Assembly (NCBI GenBank): GCA_037349105.1
Contig: JAYJMM010000103.1
Span: 868,001 to 932,000 of the forward strand
Direction of reading: 5' to 3'
Source of the DNA: Limnomonas spitsbergensis
Taxonomy: Eukaryota > Chlorophyta > Chlorophyceae > Chlamydomonadales
Length of the DNA stretch: 64,000 nt
The notes under the pieces are model-generated. The model was not told the DNA's origin. It did not search any database and was given only the letters and a program-made list of their open reading frames with translations. The position numbers and the translations under genes were made by a program. Within the stretch, counting starts at the first letter, position 1; each line of letters starts with the position of its first letter. Shown here piece after piece: positions 41,301-53,300 of the stretch.

Positions 41301-44300
41301 ACTTCCGCCGGCTTCCGGTCGAGTGCACCCCCCCCCTATGGCCCCAGCCTGACCTCAGCCCAACCTTCCGCCGGCTGCCGGTCGAGTGCACCCCCCCCCT
41401 ATGGCCCCAGCCTGACCTCAGCCCAAACTTCCGCCGGCTGCCGGTCGAGTGCACCCCCCCCTATGGCCCCAGCCTGACCTCAGCCCAAACTTCCGCCGGC
41501 TGCCGGTCGAGTGCACCCCCCCCCTATGGCCCCAGCCTGACCTCAGCCCAAACTTCCGCCGGCTGCCGGTCGAGTGCACCCCCCCCTATGGCCCCAGCCT
41601 GACCTCAGCCCAAACTTCCGCCGGCTGCCGGTCGAGTGCACCCCCCCCCTATGGCCCCAGCCTGACCTCAGCCCAAACTTCCGCCGGCTGCCGGTCGAGT
41701 GCATCCCAGGTGACGACGCCTTGCCGAGAGACGACGCCTGCCCGAGCGACGACGCACCGTGCGGCACATCAAATCCTTGCTCGTGGAGATGGAAATCCAG
41801 CGACAGATCCTCTTCAAGCTCGCGGGCGCCGCCGCCGCCGCCGCTGCCGTCGTCGTCGTCCTCTTCTGAATTCTCAGACTCAGGCTTGGAATCCGAACGT
41901 GCCTCGCATAGCTCCCCCTTGCCCTAGTTAAGGGTTTAGGGTTAAGGGTTATAGCTCGCCCTTGCCCTAGTTAAGGATTAAGGGTTAAGGGTTAAGGATT
42001 TAGGGTTAAGGGCTTTCCCTTGAACTAGTTTAGGGTTGAGGGTTTCGTACTTCGGGCTTATAGCTTCCCCGTGACCTAGTTTAGGGTTTAGGGCTTAGGG
42101 TTTTTAGCTCCCCCTAGCCCTAGTTTAGGGTTAAGGGTTTATAGCTCTCCCTTGTCCTGCGGGTTGCGAGAGGCAAGGCTGTCACAGCCTAGAATCGGGG
42201 TTTGAAGAGCAAGGAGGGGAGGGAGCTAGGAGTTCCCTCATCCCCACCCACACACCCACCTACCCAGCTCGCATTATCCACCCTGTCCCAACCATCCCCC
42301 AACCAACCAAATCCTTTTTCCTCATACATTCTCCTTCCCAGAACACATGACCGCCCCCCTATACACACCAATTCAGATCATCCCACCTTCCCACTTCCCA
42401 CACCCTAACCTGCGTCCTCCACCCCTCCACACCCCAAAGGACGTCAAATATCCCGTGCATTCTCAATCCCAACGCACATCATCCCCCCCCCCCCCACACA
42501 CACACACCAGCCCACGTCATCTCCCCACAATACATCCCTCCCCCCACACTCACATCCTCCCCTCGGACATTTTCCAGCAGCATCATGAGGGACTGGTTGA
42601 CCTCATTATCTTCATTGATGCTGCGCAGCTTCTTGAGCACGTCGGTCGGCCGGTGCATGTTGCCGCTAGCCACCATCGTGTCCCGCAGTTTGATAACCTC
42701 TTTCATATTCATCTGTGTGTGTGTGTGTGTGGGGGGAGGGGGGTACAAGGTGAAGTGTGGATGCTGCCGCTGGCCACCATCGTGTCCCGCAGTTTAAACA
42801 CCTCTTTCATATTCATCTGTGTGTGTGAGATAGAGTGTGTGGGGGGGGGGGGGGGGGTAAAAGGTGAAGTGTGGATGCTGCCGCTGGCCACCACCCTGTC
42901 ACGCAGTTTGATAACCGCGTTCAGACTTATCTGCACGCAGGTGTGAGGTTACGGGTTGGGTTCAGGATTGAGGGTTCAGGGTTCAGGGTTCAGGGACTAA
43001 GCAGATTGATCACTTCATACCTGTTTCGTTGCATGCTGCCGCATGGTTAGCTTTACAAACACTTCAAAAAAGCTTCCAGAAGGAAAGGCGCGCCCTAAGC
43101 TGTCAGAAACAGCTTTGCTGCTAGGATTCAGGGTTCAAATTAGCCGCTGGTGACATGAACAAACTTGTTCCACACCAAACTTGTTGCACATCTTGATCAC
43201 ATCATACAGGTTAACCTGCATATGCAGCTTTAAGGTTCAGGGTTCAGGATTTAGGGTCAAAGTGTCAGGTTACAACCTTCGGGTTTCAGGGAGGGTATAG
43301 CACCTAGCCACACCGCAATGTACCACATTTTGATCACCTTCGTCATTCACACTTCCACACCTTCACACCTCCTCCACTGCAGGATGATACCAAAGCGGAT
43401 CTCGGCAACCTTCATCCACTTATGCCTAATCATTATATATTGCACTTATTCCTTTTGCACTTGATCATAATCACTCTTAATTCCTAATGCGCCAACGCAT
43501 CCCCACCTTCTTCCCCTGAAGGATGCTGTCCAGCAGCATGAGCGTCTTCTCCGCCGGTGTGGTGCTGTTAAATCGCTGCTGCTGGGGAATGGCGCCCCGA
43601 ACGGACAACGCCTCGGCCAGGCTCTCCTTCAGCCTGGTTCAGGGTTCAGGGTCGCGGGTTTAGGGTTGCGAGTGTAGGGTTTATAAGGGTGAAGTGTTCA
43701 GGGTTCAGGTCCAGGGTTGCGGGTTGCGGGTTTTGAAGGGTGAAGTGTTCAGGGTTCACATCACCGCCCAACAACAATATCGTATCTCGGTTTTGCGACC
43801 CGCCGCTCTTGTGCGGTACATTGCGGAATGGTGACGCGAGCCAACAACTGGCTAGGATTGGTTTCCGTCCCTACCCACCCAACACCAAGCAGCCATAAGA
43901 TATCATTTTTAGATAGGATTCTCGCCCATGGGAATCTTGTTGAGATATTGCTTGGGTTCCAAGCAAATTTTAGACCAGCGACTCCCCTCCTCCTCAATTC
44001 ACACCCTTGATGACCCTGTTCCTCCTCCCTTCACACCCTTGATTACTCTCCTCCTCCTCAATTCACACCCTTGATGACCCTGCTCCTTTCCCTTCATACC
44101 TTTGATTACTCTCCTCCTCCTCAATTCACACCCTTCATGACCCTGCTCCTTTTCCCTTCATACCTTTGATTACTCTCCTCTGTTTCCAGCTTCTGCTGCT
44201 CAAGCCGGGCCGCAATCTTCTCAAGGTCGAGCTTCTCCTCCTGGGAAAGGGAAGTGTCAGGGGACATGGACGGTAGCGAGGGGAAAAGAAAAGAGTCAGA

Positions 44301-47300
44301 CGGGGACTTTAAGTTCTGAATGTGGAGACTAGGGCACTTTGAGCAGACCCCCCTGACGAGAGGCATCGGACTCAGAAATGGTCTGCGATACGCAGATCAG
44401 GTTCGAGGGTCTGCAGGGTGTTGACTGCTGAGGTTTTTAGGTTTCAGGTTTTCCAACTTTTAAGGCTTTCAGGGTTGACAGCTGCAAGGTTTTAAGGTTT
44501 GAGTTTTTAAGTGATACATATTTGCAGGGTGTAGGGTGTAGGGTCCAGGGTGAAGATGTACATCCAGGGTTCAGGGTGTCGGGTTAAGAGTTGAGTGTGT
44601 AGGATGAGTGTGTCAGGTTCAGGACTTCGGGGTGTAGGGTCCAGGGTTCCCTGAACTCTTCACCCTTAAGCCCCTCACCATAACCCTCTCCGCCCTATCC
44701 GCTTCCATTTTCTGCCATCCCCTGACCATGTCGACACTAACAAGGCTGCCCCTAAACCCTTAACCTCACCATGAGCCTCTCCGCCATCTCCGCTTCCATT
44801 TTCCGGCGCTCTGTTAGGACCACAAAGTCCGCCGTAGCATCATGTGGGGGGAGGTCCGATGTGATGAGCCCCAACGACTGCAAAGACAGAAGATTCAGGG
44901 TTAAGGGTTAAGGGATAAGGGATAAGGGATAAGGGTGTAGGGTGTAGGGTTAAGAGTGTAGGGTGTAGGGTGTAGGGTGTAGGGTGTAGGGTGTAGGGTG
45001 TAGGGTTAAGGGTGTAGGGTGTAAGGTATAGGGTGTAAGGTATAGGGTGTAGGGTGTAGGCCATCCATACAAAGGCAGGTGTGTGTTGCAGATAAAGGGG
45101 GAGGACCGACTTGATCCGTCCATACAAAGGCGGGTGTGTGTTGCAGATAAAGGGGGAAGACCGACTCGGTCCGTCCATACCAAGGCGGGTGTGTGTTGCA
45201 GATAAAGGGGGAGGACCGACTTGATCCGTCCATACAAAGGTTACATTAACTGGCATACCGAATGAGGATCTCACCCACCCACCCTGCATGACCTCTCACC
45301 GGAAATTGATCCAGGGTTCAGGGTTTCTTTAAATTCCCTGAACCCTGGATCAATTTCCGGTCGCAACCACAGCCACAGCCGCAACCACGGCCCCAACTCT
45401 GGTCCCAACCTCGTCACACAAGCTCTCACGAGCTCCTCGGTGCTTCAATTCTCGGCTACGTGTCCAACTTGGGGGCAGGTCGCCTCGCCCCGCGGCCGGC
45501 AAAGGCCCGATTGGGACCAAACCTGGACTGGTCTACGACCAGCACCCAAGGCAGTTTTGCAGGCCACAACTGGGGTCTCTGGCCAGAGGCCAGAGTGTAG
45601 CTGACACGTAGCTGAGTGGCGACAAAAGAAACGCTGAGCGTCTCACCAGCAGTTGGTCCAGGTCCCTTACTCGAGGCGTCCCCACAAACACCACCACTGG
45701 TCTCCCGTCTGAGCGTCTCACCAGCAGTTGGTCCAGGTCCCTTACTCGAGGCGTCCCCACAAACACCACCACTGGTCTCCCGTCTGAGCGTCTCACCAGC
45801 AGTTGGTCCAGGTCCCTTACTCGAGGCGTCCCCACAAACACCACCACTGGTCTCCCGTCTGTCAGCTTTGACGGGTAGAAGGCGCCTTTGAGATCTGCCC
45901 CTCGCATCGTCTCCAACACCACAGAGCCGTTACGCACAGCGGTAGTCATCTCAAAGTCCCAACCAGTGTGGGGGAGGAGCATCTACAAAGGGTGGGGAAG
46001 TGTGGGGGAGAAGTGCATGAAAGTGTGGGAGGGGGAGCATCTACAAGGGGTGGAAGTTTGGGAGAGAAGCAAGTAAGTGTGGGAGAGGAGCATCTACAGA
46101 GTGTGTGGAAGTGTGAAGGAGAGACATGAAAGTGTGGGGGGGAGCATCTACAAAAGGGTGGGGGGTTGAAGGAGAAGCATTAAAGTGTGGGGGGTAAGCG
46201 GCATACATAGTGTGGAAGTGTGGGGGCGGGGAGCAAATCAAGGCTGTGGAAGTGAGATGTTGAGGCATCTAGACAGGGTGGAAGAGTGTGGGCGGGGGTC
46301 GATCACCAGAGCAATGTGAGGGAGAAGTATATAAAATGTGTGGAAGTGTGTGTGGGGGGTGGGGGCAGGAAACATTGAATGTGGACAGGAAGGTTTGGAG
46401 GCATGGGTGCTCCCACTGAGGCTGGGAGGGTAGTGGGGCAGAACTCAGGCGAGCAACACGCGTGTGCAGCTCCAGACATACCTTCCTTCACATAGAGGGG
46501 TCTTCAATGGCACACGCACCCAGGAAGGGGGGTATCCACATTAACAGGATATATATATATTATATATTTTATACTAAATATTATAAAAAAATAGGCTAGC
46601 CCCCAGAATGAAATTTGGGTCCCTGACCGGTACACGTCTTTAAAGACGTCCCATAAGGTAGAAGCGCTTAACGTCTTTTAAGAGGCCCGCCAGCGGCCCG
46701 CCACCTATATATATATATATATATTCTCAACGGCAGTTTTCCTTCAAGAGGATACTCTTCTAAACAAGGTGTTATCCATGACCTGCAAGGCTTTTCCCGC
46801 CTCTACCTTTTGGTTTGGGGTTTAACCTGTAAGGGATTCCCCCCCCACACAGAGTTCCTGGGGTTTAAGGTTAGGGGTTTAACCTGTAAGGAATCCCCCC
46901 CCCCACACACAGAGTTCCTGGGGTTAGGGTTATGGGTTTAGGTGAAGGGTATAATCTGTCAAGAATTTTGCCCCCACACAGAGTTCCTGGGGGTTAGGGT
47001 TATGGGTTTAGGGTTTAACCTGTAAGGCATTTGCTCCCACACAGAGTTCCCTGTAGTGCATTCCCTCCGCACCTTGAAGTGGTCCGCCACCGGACAGCCG
47101 ATTTCCACATCGGGTGCCAGTGAGGACAGCAGGTGTCCCACCTACAAGTGACATCAACATATATGGATCAATGCTACATACTGTAGACGCCAGGGGTAGA
47201 CGCTCTTTGCCTCCGCAAGAAATTTATGTTTTTTCGCCGTCGCGCCTTGTGAAAACCCCAACTTCGGCGGATAATGCTTTTGGGACGTCAAAAAGTTCTC

Positions 47301-50300
47301 CGGTGAAGCGCAAGCGCTTTAGCTAAAAACTATAATTAATTTCTAGTTCTAGTTCTAGTTCGCGGAGGCAAACTTCTAGTTCTAATTTCTAGTTCTAATT
47401 TCTAGTTCTAGTTCTAATTTCTAGTTCTAGTTCTAATTTCTAGTTCTAGTTCTAATTTCTAGTTCTAATTTCTAGTTCTAATTTCTAGTTCTAATTTCTA
47501 GTTCTACTTTCTAGTTCTAATTTCTAGTTCTAGTTCTAATTTCTAGGAGGCAAATTTCTAGTTCTAGTTCTAATTTCTAGTTCGCGGAGGCAAATGAGTC
47601 TACGGAACTCAACTCAAAATATCTGGATCTACGAAAATATCTGGATCGACGTCACCATGAGCTCAAGAAGAAAGAAACAATGTCGTGCCCAGCTCAAAAT
47701 ATATGGACGTACATCATGTTGTACTCAAAACATCTGGATCTATGACATGTTAAGCTCAAATATCTAGATATATGTGACGATGAGATCCAATATCTGGATC
47801 CATGTGATGTTGGGCTCAAATATCAAGATGGACGTCATGTTGGGCTCAAAACATCTGGGGGGCCACCTCCCAGAAAAAAATATCTGGGGCTTTATCTGGG
47901 GTAGCGAAATATCTGGGGCAAAACATCTGGGACCACCTCCTGTGATCGTGCATGGGAAAAAATACCTGGACCAATGGCAAATGGTGATCTGGAGATTCAG
48001 GTATCAGACAAACAAAGGGAGTCAAAATAGAGCTCAGGATCCAATGCATGAAGATCTCAAGAGACCGGGATCCACTGCATGAAGATCTCATTATAAACAG
48101 GTTCCGCTGCATGCGGATCTCAACATTTCAAGATCCACTGCATGCAGATCACAACAAATCAGGATCCAGGGCATGTGGATCTCGATATATCAAGATCCAC
48201 TGCATGCAGATCACAACAAATCAGGATCCAGGGCATGTGGATCTCGACATATCAGGCTCCAGGGCATGTGAATCTTGATATATCAGGATCCAGGGCATGT
48301 GAATCTCGACATATCAGGATCCAGGGCATGTGGATCTCGACATATCAGGATCCAGGGCATGTGGATCTCGACAAATCAGGATCCAGGGCATGTGAATCTT
48401 GATATATCAGGATCCAGGGCATGTGGATCTCGACATATCAGGATCCAGGGCATGTGGATCTCGACATATCAGGATCCAGGGCATGTGAATCTTGATATAT
48501 CAGGATCCAGGGCATGTGAATCTCGACATATCAGGATCCAGGGCATGTGGATCTCGACATATCAGGATCCAGGGCATGTGGATCTCAACATATCAGGATC
48601 CAGGGCAAGTGGATCTCAACAAATCAGGATCCAGGCATATGGATCTCAACAAATCAGGATCCAGGGCATGTCCATTTCAACAGATCCAGGGGACGTAAAT
48701 CTCAACATATCAAGATCTAGGGCATATTGGGACATGGGGTTCAGGCCCTTATATTTGTAAAGCCGACGTCAGTGGATACACGCAAGTCGGTGGCGGCATC
48801 AAAGAAACCCAGGCCATAGCACTTGCGACCCGGTGAATGTGCAAACCAGTGCCAGCACCTTCCGCAGTTTCCCCCCCCCCGGCTACCAGCCCACCTTTGG
48901 CAGGCTGTCCCGCGGCCGCCGAAGGCCCATTCGGGACCAAACCTGGACCTGCCCGTGTCCAAAGCAGCATGGCCGGCCAGAGGCTGATGTGCAGCTGACA
49001 GGTAGCTGACATGGGTAGCTGACAGGTAGCTGAGACAACACAAAAAGGAACACTGCCCTCCCCTGTCAGCTCGTCCCTCCCTCCCCGCTGCTCCCCGCCC
49101 CACACTCCTCACACCTGCACCACATTCCTCACACCTGTCCCACACTCTTCACACCTGCACCACCCTCAGCTGGGCATCGATGACCATGTGGAAGGGGAAC
49201 AGCGCATGGAAAAGATCTGGTTCCGGAGCGTAGCCGACACCCGGACACCCAGATGTCTTCAAGCTCGGACGGACAGCCGACGAGTGTTCGGGGAGCGGAA
49301 AGGTCACTTGCCAAACCTGACAAGAATAAAATGAAAGTGTGGATGTGACAGAGCGTGACAGAGTGAAGGTGTAGGGGAGGTTATAGCTGTGGGCTGGTAC
49401 GTCGTTGTGGGGGAGGCATCCATGTGTGAACAAGGTATGGACATGTGAGTGTGGAAGTGTGGACAGGGGGGTCTGATTGCGGGCCCAATCTGGTGTGTAC
49501 ATCGTCGGTGAGGGAACAACATGGAGGTTTTAAAAATGTGGGAGAGAGGTGTGAGTGTGTGTGGAGGTGTGGATTGCGTGGAGATAGATGTCTGTATGGT
49601 ACATCAACAGGGGCGGCAACAGCATCAAAGGTGTGAACACGACTATTTGGGAGTGAGAGGTGGGAGGTGAGGGGTTCAAAACCGGCCAGAAACCATGACC
49701 CCGGCGCTCGCCCCGCTATCCAACCCCATTCCGCTGACACGTGGTCAAAGCTTCTGCATCCCTGAGTTACCTTGAGGTCCTAAACCTTCAACCTAAACAT
49801 TGAGGTATGAAACCCTGAACCCTAAACATTGAGGTCTGAAACCCTGAACCCTAAACATTGAGGTCTGAAACCCTGAATCCTGAACATTGAGGTCTGAAAC
49901 CCTGAACCCTAAACATTGAGGTCTGAAACCCTGAACCTGATCCTTGAGGTCCTAAAACCTCTACCTAAAGCCTCAACCTTGAGGTCCTAAACCCATCATC
50001 AGAATCCCTTGAACCCGTTAACCCCCCACCTCATCCCAGGCTGCGCTGTTACCTTAACTCTCACGCCCCTCACGAGGCGTAGCTTTCTTTCTTTCTAACC
50101 CCCCCCCCCTCCCCTCCCTAACCTTGCTATCACAGCACTGGACCACCGGCACAGGACAAAAGGTTTCAAATGAATCGGCCACCCTGAACCCTACCTCCCA
50201 CTCCATCCGCCCACCTCATGATGGCAGCTGCCATCATCGCGCCCCTATGATTGATTGGAAGGGGCGGCTGAGGGGTATCCCTCAGCCGCCCCTTCCAATC

Positions 50301-53300
50301 AATCAGCCCACCTCATGATCACAGCTGCCATCATCGCGCCCCCCCAAGGCAAGTCAAAATATCGTTGTATCTTTAACCTTAAACCCTCAACCGCCCCTTC
50401 CACCCCATTTCGCCCACCTCGTGATCTCAGCTGCCACAATGTTGCGGCCCCTCAGCAAGTAAATATCACTATCTTGACGTTAACCCTAAACCATAACCCC
50501 TCAGCCGCCTCTCCCTCTCCATTTCGCCCACCTCATGATCACAGCTGCCATCGTCGCGGCCCCTCAGCAATTCAAAATGCACCGTCGTGTTATAGACCTC
50601 AGTAGCTGCCGCCATACAGATCCCCACCGCCCACGAAGACAGCCCGGGGCGTTGGGACCAGTAGTGCATCTCCAGAGAGGCGGGCTGCACCTGAGGGTTT
50701 AGGGTTCAGAGTTTAGGGTTCAGGGTTTTGGGTTCGAGGCTTAGGGTTCGTGGTTTAGGTTGGGAGCAGTGCATCTCTAGAGAAGCTGGCTGTACTTCAG
50801 GGTTCAGGGTTGAGAGTTCAGGATTCAGGGTTTATGGTTCAGGGTTTATGGTTCAGGGTTTAAGGTTCATGGTTCAGGTTTCAGGGGTTTTCGTTCATGT
50901 TATTACTTGTGCATCTCCAGAGAGGCGGGCTGCGCCTGAGGGTTAAGGTTCAGGGCTTACGTTGGGTATAGTGCATCTCTAGAGCACCTGGCTGTACTAC
51001 CGGATTAAGGTTGTAAGGGTTGAGGGTTGAGGTTTAGGGTTCAGGGTTAAGGGTTCATATCAGGAATAGTGCATCGCCAGAGAGGCATGCAGCACTTGAA
51101 GGTCAAGGGTGAAGGGGGTTGAGGTTAGGAGAAGTGCATCTCTAGATAAGCTGGCCGTACGTCAGGTCTGATAGTTTCAGGGTTAAGGGTAAAAGGGTTG
51201 AGGGTTCATGCCAGGAGTAGTGCATCTCCATAGAGGCGGGCTGCACCTGAAGGTCAAGGGTCTAGGGTTTAGGGTTAAGGCTTAAGGTTAGGAGTAGCCC
51301 ATCTCTAGAGGAGCTGGCTACACTCCAGGGTGGAGGGTTTCAGGGTTCAGAGTTTAGGGTTTAGGGTTCATGTCAGGAGTTGTGCATCTCCATAGAGGCG
51401 GGCTGCACTTGAAGGTTTAGGTTTAAGGTTAGATGTAGTCCATCTCTACAGAAGCTGGCTGTACTCCAAGGTGAAGGGTTTCAAGATTTGGGGTCAAGGG
51501 TTTAGGTTGTGAGTAGTGCATGTCCACAGAGGCGGGCTGCACCTGAGGAGGCGCCAGATAGACCGTCGGAGAAGAAGAGGGGGATAACTACATGATGGAA
51601 GGAGGGGGAGCAGGTATGAACCCTGATCACACTCCCACACTTCTCCCAGGCTGGACACACCCTGGCCACGCCTATATCACACCACAATCCCACTCTTATT
51701 ACACCCTTACCATACCTGCTCCCACCATGATCACGTGCTCACACTTTGTTCAAACTGGTCACTTCATAATCTCATTGTTGTCACACTATGGCCACACTAT
51801 TATACCTCCCACACGGCCACATCCCACCCTGGCCGCACTGCGACATCATAGTCATGCTCGCGGCATTCCGCCATCATGCGTCCACCGTGGCCATATGTGC
51901 TTAATATATTTCACCTTAACATCCGCCCCCTCCCCGCCATTCCTCCCCCCACCCCCCAATCTCCCTCCCCCATCCTCCGCCTTCCTCCCAATGTCCTCCC
52001 CCCCCCTCCGGAGCCGAGCACTCTCATCAGCCGTTACCTTCCGCACTCGGATCTCTGGCGAGATGAACTGAGGGAAGTCCAGGGTCAGGTGCAGCTGCAT
52101 GACGAACATGTTGATGTTGCACAGGAACTCTCGTATGTTGCGACCCACTCCTGAGATCAGCTGCCGGTAGCCTTTGTTCACGGCCGCCTGAAGCAGGGCG
52201 CGGGGTGGTTGCCACATACCGTTTTCATGTACTAGAGGAGGGTTTAGGGTTGGGGGTTATAGTTTGGGCTTTATGGTACTAGAGGGGGTGGAACCGAGAC
52301 TGCCGCTCCCCGCTCTGGGATATGGAGCGCCGCAGCTGTGGACCGACATAGGGAGTGCGGGCTGAGGGTGAAATGCCATGCACCAGCCATGCAGCCATGC
52401 ACCAGCCATGCGGCCATGCACCAGCCATGCAGCCATGCACCAGCCATGCGGCCATGCACCAGCCATGCAGCCATGCACCAGCCATGCAGCCATGCACCAG
52501 CCATGCGGCCATGCACCAGCCATGCAGCCATGCACCAGCCATGCGGCCATGCACCAGCCATGCAGCCATGCACCAGCCATGCGGCCATGCACCAGCCATG
52601 CGGCCATACTACCATGCAACAGCCACGTGGCCATACTGCCGTGCACCAGTCATGTGGCCATGCAACAGCCGTGTGGCCATACTACCATGCAACAGCCATG
52701 TGGCCATACTGCCGTGCACCAGCCATGCGGCCATGTACCAGCCATGTGGCCATACTACTATGCAACAGCCACGTGGCCATACTGCCGTGCACCAGTCATG
52801 TGGCCATGCAACAGCCGTGCACCAGCCATGCGGCCATGTACCAGCCATGTGGCCATACTACCATGCAACAGCCACGTGGCCATACTGCCGTGCACCAGTC
52901 ATGTGGCCATGCAACAGCCGTGCACGAGTCATGTGGCCATGTACCAGCCATGTGGCCATACTACCATGCACCAGCCATATGGCCATGCAGCCATATGGTC
53001 AGGCAACAGCCATGCAGCCATGTGGTCAAGCACCAGCCATGTCACACCGCACCTTGACAAAGTATATCCCATATGCACACCCCATGTCGTACGCAGAGGT
53101 CTTCGTTATTTGGCACACGGACTTCATGAGGCTGCACAGGCGACATGCGGCGGGGGGGGGGCAACATTCAGTTAAGGAGATTGGGAGATTGATCAGGGCC
53201 CGTGATCTCCACGTCCAGTGTTTCTTTTTCCCCGAGATTCAGCTTCATGTCAGCTACATGTCAGCTACATGTCAGCTACATGTCAGCTACATGCCGGCCT

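Noticed and set aside
40662..41931. Repetitive plus-strand frames with SLTSAQTSAGCRSSAPPP type repeats
   Set aside because: Antisense of exon 13 and of the 62-bp array derived from it.
42554..43633. Guanylate cyclase catalytic domain between HNOBA and PDE
   Set aside because: Exons 10 to 14 join in phase without any cyclase motif and none is seen in the introns between them.
50249..50304. Hairpin as a transcription terminator or tRNA-like gene
   Set aside because: No U tract or tRNA features; it lies within an intronic splice-site repeat array, so template switching is a simpler explanation.
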